Shown in pieces: positions 42,939 to 50,537 of a stretch of 64,000 nucleotides of DNA (the first letter of the stretch is position 1; the number at the start of each line of letters is the position of its first letter). The translations under genes were made by a program, and so were the position numbers. The notes under the pieces are model-generated. The model made no database searches. It saw nothing but the letters and a program-made list of their open reading frames with translations, and was not told the DNA's origin. The stretch lies in NCBI GenBank assembly GCA_002394605.1, contig DGUI01000026.1:60682-124681 (forward strand), read 5' to 3'. This DNA comes from Mageeibacillus sp. UBA4314 (GTDB taxonomy: Bacteria; Bacillota; Clostridia; Saccharofermentanales; Saccharofermentanaceae).

Positions 42939-43508
42939 ATGAGTGAGAATAATAGCAAACCTGTTAGTGAAATAAGATATAAGCATACAAGGGTTACGAG
43001 TTCTTTTATGTTTGTTCTGCTCCTTGTAGTGGCAGATCAGATCTCAAAGAACGCCGTGACGCGCGAACTCGCCTATAATGACAAGAAGCCCATCATCGAC
43101 GGGTTCTTCTCTCTGCATCATGTGCATAACACCGGCAGTGCCTTCAGTTTCCTTGCTGATAAGGACTGGGGTATCTACGTCTTGAGCGGGATTTCAGTCA
43201 TATTCGGCATAGCCCTCCTTGGACTGATGACTTTTGCGATCCTGCGCGATCACAGCAAGATCGGTGTCTGCTTCGGAATGATCTCAGCAGGCGCGATCGG
43301 CAATCTGTGTGACAGGTTTACGCTCCATTATGTCATTGATTTCCTCAGATTTGACTTTGGCAGCTACACGTTCCCGATATTCAACGTAGCTGACTGCTAT
43401 GCCGTGGTCGGAACGATACTCCTGATACTGTGCATCCTTTTTGATTCCAAAGAGTTTGACGCATTCTGGGATGACCTCTTCCATAAGAAAGCAAAGGACA
43501 GTAAATGA
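42939..43508 (+). CDS. lspA: Lipoprotein signal peptidase (signal peptidase II)
   Basis: A 189-residue inner-membrane aspartyl protease that cleaves prolipoproteins before the lipid-modified Cys. Four transmembrane helices are predicted. Conserved motifs are VADQISK, HNTGSAFSF, GNLCDRF and VIDFLRF, the last two carrying the catalytic aspartates. The ATG at 42939 has no Shine-Dalgarno but a TATAAT just upstream; TTG 42933 is also in frame. It overlaps the next gene by four bases. The lipoprotein at 8067 would be a substrate. Confidence 0.95.
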   Translation: MSENNSKPVSEIRYKHTRVTSSFMFVLLLVVADQISKNAVTRELAYNDKKPIIDGFFSLHHVHNTGSAFSFLADKDWGIYVLSGISVIFGIALLGLMTFAILRDHSKIGVCFGMISAGAIGNLCDRFTLHYVIDFLRFDFGSYTFPIFNVADCYAVVGTILLILCILFDSKEFDAFWDDLFHKKAKDSK

Positions 43509-44419
43509 TAAAGAAGTTTGTATCAGCCGGCGACGGATCGAGACTGGATCTTTTTATATCTGAAAACTGTTCAGATTATTCACGTTCATATTTTAAGACT
43601 CTCATATCCGGCGGCAACGTCACTGTTAACGGCGTTGTCATCACGAAAGCGGGTACTCCGGTATCATCAGGCGACACGGTCATTGTCGACATCCCGGACC
43701 CCGTTGAGACTGATAATAAGCCGCAGGATATACCTCTTGACATCGTATTTGAAGATGAGCACCTCATAGTTCTCAATAAGCCTCAGGGGCTTGTTGTCCA
43801 CCCTGGTGCAGGTCATGCTGACAGCACACTGGTCAATGCTCTCCTTAATCATTGCCAGGGGCATCTGTCAGATATCAACGGCGTGCTCCGTCCGGGCATC
43901 GTTCACAGGATAGATAAGGACACTTCGGGACTTATGCTGGCGTGCAAGGACAATGAGACTCATGTCAGGCTTGCTGCCATGATCGCCGAGCATGAGGTCG
44001 TCCGCAAGTACCGTGCGATCGCATATGGCGTCGTTCCTAATTCCAAGGGTACCATCGATGCTCCGATCGGGCGCTCTTCGACAGACAGGCGCAAGATGGT
44101 CGTAAGAGGCGACGGGAAGTATGCGGTGACTCATTTCGAGACGGTGGGAAGATACATGGAAGCAACGGACCTTCTGCTTAAGCTTGAGACGGGAAGGACG
44201 CACCAGATAAGGGTGCACCTCCATTATATCGGGCATCCGGTGATCGGGGATCCGGTGTATGCTTCAAAGAAGATGTCTTTCGGGCTGGAGGGGCAGGCGC
44301 TTCACAGCACTTCGGTCGAGTTCGACCACCCGATAACCGGTGAGCACCTGTATTTTGAGTGCGATATCCCGGATTACTACAAAGAGATACTGTCGCGTCT
44401 GACGCCAATGAATAATTGA
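43505..44419 (+). CDS. rluD: RluD-type 23S rRNA pseudouridine synthase
   Basis: A 304-residue RluA-family enzyme with an N-terminal S4 RNA-binding domain (about residues 8-60), then the catalytic domain with IVHRIDKDTSGLMLACKD (nucleophilic Asp) and KLETGRTHQIRVHL. The lspA-rluD pair is widespread in Firmicutes. It probably modifies helix 69 of 23S rRNA, as RluD does. The ATG at 43505 overlaps lspA and follows AAAGGA. Confidence 0.93.
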   Translation: MIKKFVSAGDGSRLDLFISENCSDYSRSYFKTLISGGNVTVNGVVITKAGTPVSSGDTVIVDIPDPVETDNKPQDIPLDIVFEDEHLIVLNKPQGLVVHPGAGHADSTLVNALLNHCQGHLSDINGVLRPGIVHRIDKDTSGLMLACKDNETHVRLAAMIAEHEVVRKYRAIAYGVVPNSKGTIDAPIGRSSTDRRKMVVRGDGKYAVTHFETVGRYMEATDLLLKLETGRTHQIRVHLHYIGHPVIGDPVYASKKMSFGLEGQALHSTSVEFDHPITGEHLYFECDIPDYYKEILSRLTPMNN

Positions 44420-44450
44420 CCTTTAGGATCATAAATCGGATAATAAGCAT

Positions 44451-45404
44451 ATGAACATAAAGCTTGATGATATTAAGATCAAAGATCTTTCCACCGGTGA
44501 TATCTTCTCCAAGATATCTTCGGCTTTTGGTGTTATCTGCGATACGGACGGCAAGAGCATCATACTTGAGGGGCGGGATAACCTTAATCTGCTCAGGGCT
44601 CAGCAGGCACTTCTCACGATAGACAGGCTTACTGATACCGAGACAATGGATTCAAGGACTGTTGATTACATCATATTCCTGGCTGGTCAGGGTGCGACTG
44701 AAGAATTCATCAAGACAGCTGATACGGTTTATTACACGACGCCGTCGGGCAGGCCCGTTAAGGCAAGGACATTAGGTCAGCAGGTCTATCTTGATTCTCT
44801 CGGAAGATCTGACCTTGTCATCTGCAGCGGACCGGCCGGGTGCGGCAAGACTTTCCTTGGAGTTGCAATGGCAGTAAGGGCGATGCGCAACAGGGAAGTG
44901 TCGAAGATAATACTTACAAGACCTGCCATTGAAGCAGGTGAGAGATTGGGATTCCTTCCGGGCGACATAGAAGAGAAGGTCGATCCCTATATGAGGCCGA
45001 TCTATGATGCGATAGAGCTTCTCTTGGGTCATGAGCTGTTTGAGAGGTACTATGAGAAAGGATTGATCGAGGTGTCTCCGCTCGCGTTCATGAGAGGACG
45101 TAATCTCGACGATTGCTTCGTCCTGCTCGATGAGGCGCAGAATACAACGCCTGAGCAGATGAAGATGTTCCTGACCCGTCTCGGGCTTAACTGCAAGGCC
45201 TGCGTTTGCGGTGATTTCACCCAGATAGACCTGCCCCGCGGCGTCAAAGACGGACTTCATGATGCAATGGAAGTGTTAACCGGGCTCGAAGGTGTTACAA
45301 TAGTATCGATGCACAACAGCGATATCGTCAGGAACAGTCTTGTTCAGAAGATCGTTGAAGCTTATGAGAGACGTGACAGGAAGGGAGATGCGGTACAGTT
45401 ATGA
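44451..45404 (+). CDS. phoH: PhoH-family ATPase
   Basis: A 317-residue PhoH-like protein with the P-loop GPAGCGKT (residues 127-134), TRPAIEAGERLGFLPGD, and the Walker B-like VLLDEAQNTTPEQM. PhoH proteins are RNA-related ATPases of unclear exact role. The gene precedes pgpH and ybeY in most Firmicutes, as here. No strong Shine-Dalgarno is seen before the ATG at 44451. Its stop overlaps the pgpH start (ATGA). Confidence 0.93.
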   Translation: MNIKLDDIKIKDLSTGDIFSKISSAFGVICDTDGKSIILEGRDNLNLLRAQQALLTIDRLTDTETMDSRTVDYIIFLAGQGATEEFIKTADTVYYTTPSGRPVKARTLGQQVYLDSLGRSDLVICSGPAGCGKTFLGVAMAVRAMRNREVSKIILTRPAIEAGERLGFLPGDIEEKVDPYMRPIYDAIELLLGHELFERYYEKGLIEVSPLAFMRGRNLDDCFVLLDEAQNTTPEQMKMFLTRLGLNCKACVCGDFTQIDLPRGVKDGLHDAMEVLTGLEGVTIVSMHNSDIVRNSLVQKIVEAYERRDRKGDAVQL

Positions 45405-47476
45405 ATGTGAATTCTTTTGGTACGAAGATGCAGCAGCTTATTGTAATGATACTTGTTGTCATTCTTGTCGTTCTCGTAGTTTTCTACGGATATATTCCTG
45501 ATAACTATAATTATTCGGTAGGCTCCGTCTCCCAGAATGATATCTATGCAACAAGGACGATCACGGATGTCTATCAGACTGAGTATGAGGCCCTCATGGC
45601 CAAGAATAACGTTCCGATGATATTTATCAGGAGCGATGAGATCGCCGAGAATAATAAAGCATCGGTCGATAAGTATTTCGAGATCATCTCTGAAGCGAGG
45701 TCATCATTCCACAGTGACGGCACTCTTGATGATTTCTCTGTCGGTATCGGCGTAGAGAACATATACAAGAACCTTAAGAATGAATTTAACAAGGACTTTG
45801 ACAAAGAGACAATCAAGACTTTCTTTACTGCTACAAATTCTACTTATGATTACTTGAGCTATAAGGCAAGTTCCATCGTTGAACTGCTCATGACCAGCAA
45901 TATCAACGATTCACAGCTCAAGCCTTCCATCACTGCACAGATAGACAGTTTTAAGGAGAAGAACCCTTCGTATTCCGTCTATGCAGACTGCATTGAGCGT
46001 GTCTACGAGAAGTTCCTCCTCCCGAATTCTGTATTTGATAAAGATGCAACGGAAGATGCTGAGGAGAATGCGTACAGGACAGTAATGGATAACCCCATTA
46101 TGATCGAGAGGGGAACCAAGATCGTCGGAACAGGCGAGACGATCACGGATCATACATATAGGCTCCTTTACGATCTTGACCTCATAAGTGATTCCGGCTT
46201 CGATTATTTCATCCTGGCTAGAGTTGCCGCTTATATACTTATCATCTTCATAGCGATGATATTCTATATCAACATCAAGGAAACTGATTTTAATATCGAT
46301 CTGAGCGTATTCTACATCCTGATCATCACGTTCCTTGTTCCGATCACTGCCGGCGTCTACCTGTCAGAGATTTCTTCGCTATTGGTGATAGAACTGTTCT
46401 TCACGGCAATATGCGCAATGTATATGGGAGTATCCACGGCAATAATCCTGTCTGTCATGAACCTGTTCATGTTATGGCCGGTTTACGGCTTTAACATCGA
46501 GGCTCTGTTCATACAGCTTGTCGCGATCTTTGTCTGCAGCTGTGTGGCAGGAAGGCAGAAGAACCACTTCAACAGTGCGGCCATCATCCTGTTCCCGACG
46601 GCAACTTCAGTGCTGGCTTCCGTGGCATATAATTTCTTTGCAAACGCAACAAGAGCAGAATATATCAATTCCGCAATGATGACTGGTCTGTCGGCGATCA
46701 GTTCCCTGGTCATTGCAGTCGGTCTCCTGCCGATCTACGAGTTGTTCTCCAAGAGGGTTACTCCCATTAGGCTCATCGAACTGTCACAGCCCGGACATCC
46801 CATACTTAAGAGACTGTTCATTGAAGCTTCCGGTACTTACCAGCATTCGATGATGGTCGCAAACCTTGCCGATTCCGCTGCTGAGGCTGTCGGTGCTGAT
46901 GCTCTCTTCTGTAAGGTTGCAAGTTACTATCATGATATCGGAAAGCTCGAGAACCCTGAGTTCTTTACGGAGAACCAGCACGACGGCGTCAACCCCCATG
47001 ACGGTCTCTCTGTCATGGAGAGTGTTAAGATAATTACTTCGCACACTGAAGCCGGAATGGCATTAGCACGCAAGAATAAGATCCCTGAAGCAATTGTCAG
47101 GGTCATTGAGGAGCATCACGGTACAACATATCCGGGTTATTTCTACAATAAGGCGTGCGAGGAAGCGAAAGCTGCAGGTCTTGAGATGCCCGACGTTAAC
47201 AACTTTAAGTATCAAGGTCATATACCTACATCCAAGGAATCAGCGATCATCATGCTCGCTGATACCTGTGAAGCCGCTCTCAGGTCTGCCGGCAAGACAG
47301 ATCCCGAGACATGTGAACTTATGATCCGCAAGCTCATCAAGGGCAAGATCGATCAGGATCAGCTCATCGAGTCCAAGCTGTCCTTTGATGACATCGAGAA
47401 GATCATCCAGTCGTTCAAGAAGTTCTATGCAGGCGCATTCCATGAAAGGATCAAGTACCCTGAAAATGCTAATTAA
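45401..47476 (+). CDS. pgpH: 7TM-HD cyclic-di-AMP phosphodiesterase (PgpH/YqfF type)
   Basis: A 691-residue membrane protein. A first transmembrane helix (about 9-30) is followed by an extracellular domain (about 35-265), a bundle of further helices (about 270-450), and a cytoplasmic HD domain with TYQHSMMVANLA, YYHDIGKLENPEFF, TSHTEAGM and EEHHGTT. This is the PgpH layout; PgpH hydrolyses c-di-AMP. It overlaps phoH by four bases and the YbeY-Era gene by 11, and likely shares regulation with them. Confidence 0.95.
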   Translation: MNVNSFGTKMQQLIVMILVVILVVLVVFYGYIPDNYNYSVGSVSQNDIYATRTITDVYQTEYEALMAKNNVPMIFIRSDEIAENNKASVDKYFEIISEARSSFHSDGTLDDFSVGIGVENIYKNLKNEFNKDFDKETIKTFFTATNSTYDYLSYKASSIVELLMTSNINDSQLKPSITAQIDSFKEKNPSYSVYADCIERVYEKFLLPNSVFDKDATEDAEENAYRTVMDNPIMIERGTKIVGTGETITDHTYRLLYDLDLISDSGFDYFILARVAAYILIIFIAMIFYINIKETDFNIDLSVFYILIITFLVPITAGVYLSEISSLLVIELFFTAICAMYMGVSTAIILSVMNLFMLWPVYGFNIEALFIQLVAIFVCSCVAGRQKNHFNSAAIILFPTATSVLASVAYNFFANATRAEYINSAMMTGLSAISSLVIAVGLLPIYELFSKRVTPIRLIELSQPGHPILKRLFIEASGTYQHSMMVANLADSAAEAVGADALFCKVASYYHDIGKLENPEFFTENQHDGVNPHDGLSVMESVKIITSHTEAGMALARKNKIPEAIVRVIEEHHGTTYPGYFYNKACEEAKAAGLEMPDVNNFKYQGHIPTSKESAIIMLADTCEAALRSAGKTDPETCELMIRKLIKGKIDQDQLIESKLSFDDIEKIIQSFKKFYAGAFHERIKYPENAN

Positions 47477-48974
47477 CATCAACAGTGATTCTGAGGTTCT
47501 TAACCCCTACGCGGGTAAGATCAGTGAACTTGCAGACAAGATCATCTCATCGAAATACATTTCGTCAGAAGTCTTTCCGGTCCTGAAGCATTCTTATTGT
47601 TCCCTGATGGCAGTGTCAGAAGAGGAGATAAGGCAGATCAACCGTGAGAACCGTGATATCGACAAGGTGACAGACATCCTGTCATTTCCTTTGCTCGATC
47701 TCAAGGAGGGAGAACTTAAGACACCCGTAGACAGGCTGGATTACGAGATGGACAAGGATGGCAATAAGGTCTTCAATCTCGGTGATATCGTACTGTGCTA
47801 TGATGTTGCGGTCAGACAGGCAGAAGAATACGGCCATTCCGTGGAACGTGAAGTAGTTTTCCTCGTCGCTCATTCTCTCCTGCACCTGTTAGGTTATGAT
47901 CATATGGTCAAGGCTGAAGAGAGGCGTATGACAGCTCTTCAGAAGAGCCTGATGTGTGAGTTGGGACTTGGCCTTGAGGATGAAGAAGAGGAGATCAAAG
48001 GCGCATCAGAAGATGGCGATATGCCTTTCTTTCCTGCCGGTTCACCTTGTGAACACTGCGGATACGTTGCTCTCATAGGAAGGCCTAATGTCGGCAAATC
48101 GACTTTACTCAACTATATATCGGGCATGAAGGTTGCGATCGTATCTCATAAGCCGCAGACTACAAGAACTAATATCAGGTCTATCTATAATACTGATGAT
48201 ACGCAGATCATATTTGTCGATACTCCGGGTGTTCATACTCCTAAGTCCAAGATGGGCGAGGTAATGGTCGACAGGTCTTTCAATTCTGCAAAGAATGCAG
48301 ACCTGATACTATTTATTGCAGATGCAAGGTTCGACAGACCAGGCAAGGTCGAGACAGAGCTTCTCGATAAGTGCCGTAATTCCGGCAAGAAAGTGATCCT
48401 TGCGATCAATAAGACTGATGAGATCTCAAGAGATGCGCTGCTTCCCGTTATCGGGAATTATTCAAAGAACTATACTTTCGATGAGGTTGTTCCCATATCG
48501 GCAAAGACAGGGCGTAATGTGGATATCCTTCTCGACAGCGTTAAAAAGCATCTCCCTGCAGGACCGAGGCTTTTTGATTCAGAGTATATGACTGATCAGA
48601 CTGAGAAGGAAATGGCCAAGGAGTTCATACGTGAACAGGTCCTCCATTTTACGAATCAGGAGATACCGCATGGCGTAGCTGTTGAGATCACTAAGTTCGA
48701 AGACAGATACGAGGATGGTCACAAGGATGAATACGACCGTTCGATGGTAGTGATCGAAGCATCCATTATCTGTGAGAGGAAATCTCATAAAGGCATCCTG
48801 ATAGGCAAGGACGGTCAGATGCTCAAGCGCATCGGAACTTCAGCTCGCAAGCAGATTGAGAACATGACCGGTTGCAAGTGTTATCTCAACCTGTTTGTTA
48901 AATACAGAGAAGACTGGAAGAACGATGAGACCTTCCTGAGACAGTTCGGGTTCGAGAAAACGGAAGATAACTGA
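47466..48974 (+). CDS. YbeY endoribonuclease - Era GTPase fusion protein
   Basis: One uninterrupted frame of 502 residues. Residues 1 to about 168 are YbeY, the metal-dependent RNase of 16S rRNA 3'-end maturation, with the zinc triad His136, His140 and His146 (HSLLHLLGYDH; Ser replaces the usual Gly). An acidic linker (about 169-185) leads to Era: Walker A GRPNVGKST (205-213), TTRTNIRSI, DTPGVHT, NKTDE, SAKTG, and a C-terminal KH domain with GILIGKDGQMLKRIG. Era binds the same 16S 3' end. An in-frame ATG at residue 186 (48021) has no good Shine-Dalgarno, so separate Era synthesis is not excluded. Confidence 0.93.
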   Translation: MLININSDSEVLNPYAGKISELADKIISSKYISSEVFPVLKHSYCSLMAVSEEEIRQINRENRDIDKVTDILSFPLLDLKEGELKTPVDRLDYEMDKDGNKVFNLGDIVLCYDVAVRQAEEYGHSVEREVVFLVAHSLLHLLGYDHMVKAEERRMTALQKSLMCELGLGLEDEEEEIKGASEDGDMPFFPAGSPCEHCGYVALIGRPNVGKSTLLNYISGMKVAIVSHKPQTTRTNIRSIYNTDDTQIIFVDTPGVHTPKSKMGEVMVDRSFNSAKNADLILFIADARFDRPGKVETELLDKCRNSGKKVILAINKTDEISRDALLPVIGNYSKNYTFDEVVPISAKTGRNVDILLDSVKKHLPAGPRLFDSEYMTDQTEKEMAKEFIREQVLHFTNQEIPHGVAVEITKFEDRYEDGHKDEYDRSMVVIEASIICERKSHKGILIGKDGQMLKRIGTSARKQIENMTGCKCYLNLFVKYREDWKNDETFLRQFGFEKTEDN

Positions 48975-48975
48975 T

Positions 48976-49713
48976 ATGGCCGGTGCGACCAAAACATGCC
49001 GCGGCATCATACTTACAAGCCGCGAACATAAGGATAAGGACAGGATCCTCAAGTTCCTCACAAGGGATGAAGGTCTTATCGATATATACGTTAAGGGCAG
49101 CGGCAAACTGAACAGTCACAGTGCGTTTACATCAGTTCCTTACATGCTGTGTGACCTCACATATACCGTATCAGGCAATTATAACTTTCTTAAGTCCGGA
49201 GCTATCGTCGAGAGCAACAGCAGGCTGATGACTGATTTTGACCTTATGACTGCCGCGGCACATTGTGCGGATGTGCTCCTTGACATGTCAGGCCAGAGCG
49301 ATAATTCAGTTGAAGCATACGAGATCGCAGCATATACATTCTTCTATCTGGCAAAGGATCCAGAAAAGAGACAGTTGTATCTGTCTGCCTTTAACTGGAG
49401 AGTCCTGTCGGTACTCGGCTTTACCGTGGAGTATAAGCTGACATCAGATACTGCTTTGGAAGTCAATGATAAAGGTATATACTATCTGTCAACAACAGGC
49501 GGTGATCTGTATTCCGGCAGGAAGACCGGCGGTGAGTACAGAATGTTAAGCGGCAAAGCTGTCCTTGCATTGAACCATATCGCATGTTGTGATCTTAAGG
49601 ATCTTTATGCGATCAGTGCGGGAGATAACTTGTCAGAGGCGTTGTTCGACTTTACGGTAAGTTATCTGTCGAATCAGCTCGAGAAAGATTATCTGGGGAG
49701 GTTTTTATTGTGA
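48976..49713 (+). CDS. recO: DNA repair protein RecO
   Basis: A 245-residue recombination mediator that loads RecA with RecR. The N-terminal OB-fold is visible in GIILTSREHKDKDRILKFLT and GLIDIYVKGSGKLNS. The zinc-finger cysteines common in Firmicute RecO proteins are absent; the corresponding stretch (about residues 155-200) has no Cys. It follows YbeY-Era after one base, the usual era-recO order, and overlaps the next gene by four bases. Confidence 0.88.
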   Translation: MAGATKTCRGIILTSREHKDKDRILKFLTRDEGLIDIYVKGSGKLNSHSAFTSVPYMLCDLTYTVSGNYNFLKSGAIVESNSRLMTDFDLMTAAAHCADVLLDMSGQSDNSVEAYEIAAYTFFYLAKDPEKRQLYLSAFNWRVLSVLGFTVEYKLTSDTALEVNDKGIYYLSTTGGDLYSGRKTGGEYRMLSGKAVLALNHIACCDLKDLYAISAGDNLSEALFDFTVSYLSNQLEKDYLGRFLL

Positions 49714-50537
49714 ACACTAAGAGTAGAGTTCTTATGATAATCACCATTGCAGTCGTTTTGATAACGCTTGCTTTGGGTTATCTGTACTATACCGGTGCTC
49801 TTAAAAAGTATCTTCCGAAGAAGGAATTTAAACTGGAAGAGTATCAGTATACTGATACGGTCATCTATTCGCCTAAAGAGTATGTGCCTAATCTTGTGCT
49901 TGTCAATAATGAATGGGGTATCGACAGGGACTATGACTCACAGCTGGAATACTACCGTGACACAGATGTACTCATGAACAAGTACGCGATCGAACCTTAT
50001 GGTCAGTTATCCGACTATATCAAGGAGAATCTTAACGATAAGATGTTTGTGTCCAGTACTTACAGGTCATATGAAGATCAGGAGCGTGTCTTAGGCGAAG
50101 AGGGTGAAGAAGTTGCTGCAAAGCCCGGGCATTCCGAGCACCAGACAGGACTTGCCATGGATGTATACGTCAAATACCACGCAGGAATGGGCTTTATAGA
50201 TTCTGAGGTCGGCAAATATGTTAACAGTCATTGCGGTGAATATGGTTTTATCATCCGCTATCCTCAGGGACGCAAGGATGTCACAGGTTTTGACTATGAG
50301 CCCTGGCATATCAGATATGTAGGTCATCCGCACTCTGATATCATCATGTCAAACGATCTGACCCTTGAGGAATATCTAGGTTCATTTGAGTGGTTCAAGT
50401 GGTATCAGTATGGTGATTACATTATCAGTCTGCAGAAGAAATCCCTGTTTGAGATCCCTGCTGAAATTGCAGATAAGGAGATCTTCTGCAGCGATGACAA
50501 CAGAGGCGATATCATCTGCTGGTGCAAGATCAAATGA
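49710..50537 (+). CDS. VanY-type D-Ala-D-Ala carboxypeptidase
   Basis: A 275-residue membrane-anchored zinc peptidase. One N-terminal helix (about 7-27) is followed by an external domain with SSTYRSYEDQERVL, GHSEHQTGLAMDV (His and Asp ligands), GFIIRYPQGRKDVTG and EPWHIRYVG (third ligand). Such enzymes trim D-Ala from peptidoglycan stems. No vanHAX-like genes are near, so this is a housekeeping relative and not evidence of glycopeptide resistance. It starts with GTG 49710 behind GGGGAGG. Its end overlaps the convergent helicase gene by eight bases. Confidence 0.92.
   Translation: MNTKSRVLMIITIAVVLITLALGYLYYTGALKKYLPKKEFKLEEYQYTDTVIYSPKEYVPNLVLVNNEWGIDRDYDSQLEYYRDTDVLMNKYAIEPYGQLSDYIKENLNDKMFVSSTYRSYEDQERVLGEEGEEVAAKPGHSEHQTGLAMDVYVKYHAGMGFIDSEVGKYVNSHCGEYGFIIRYPQGRKDVTGFDYEPWHIRYVGHPHSDIIMSNDLTLEEYLGSFEWFKWYQYGDYIISLQKKSLFEIPAEIADKEIFCSDDNRGDIICWCKIK

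Noticed and set aside
49710..50537. VanY-like gene as a vancomycin-resistance marker
   Set aside because: No vanH, vanA/B or vanX homologue nearby; the family is common as housekeeping D,D-carboxypeptidases.
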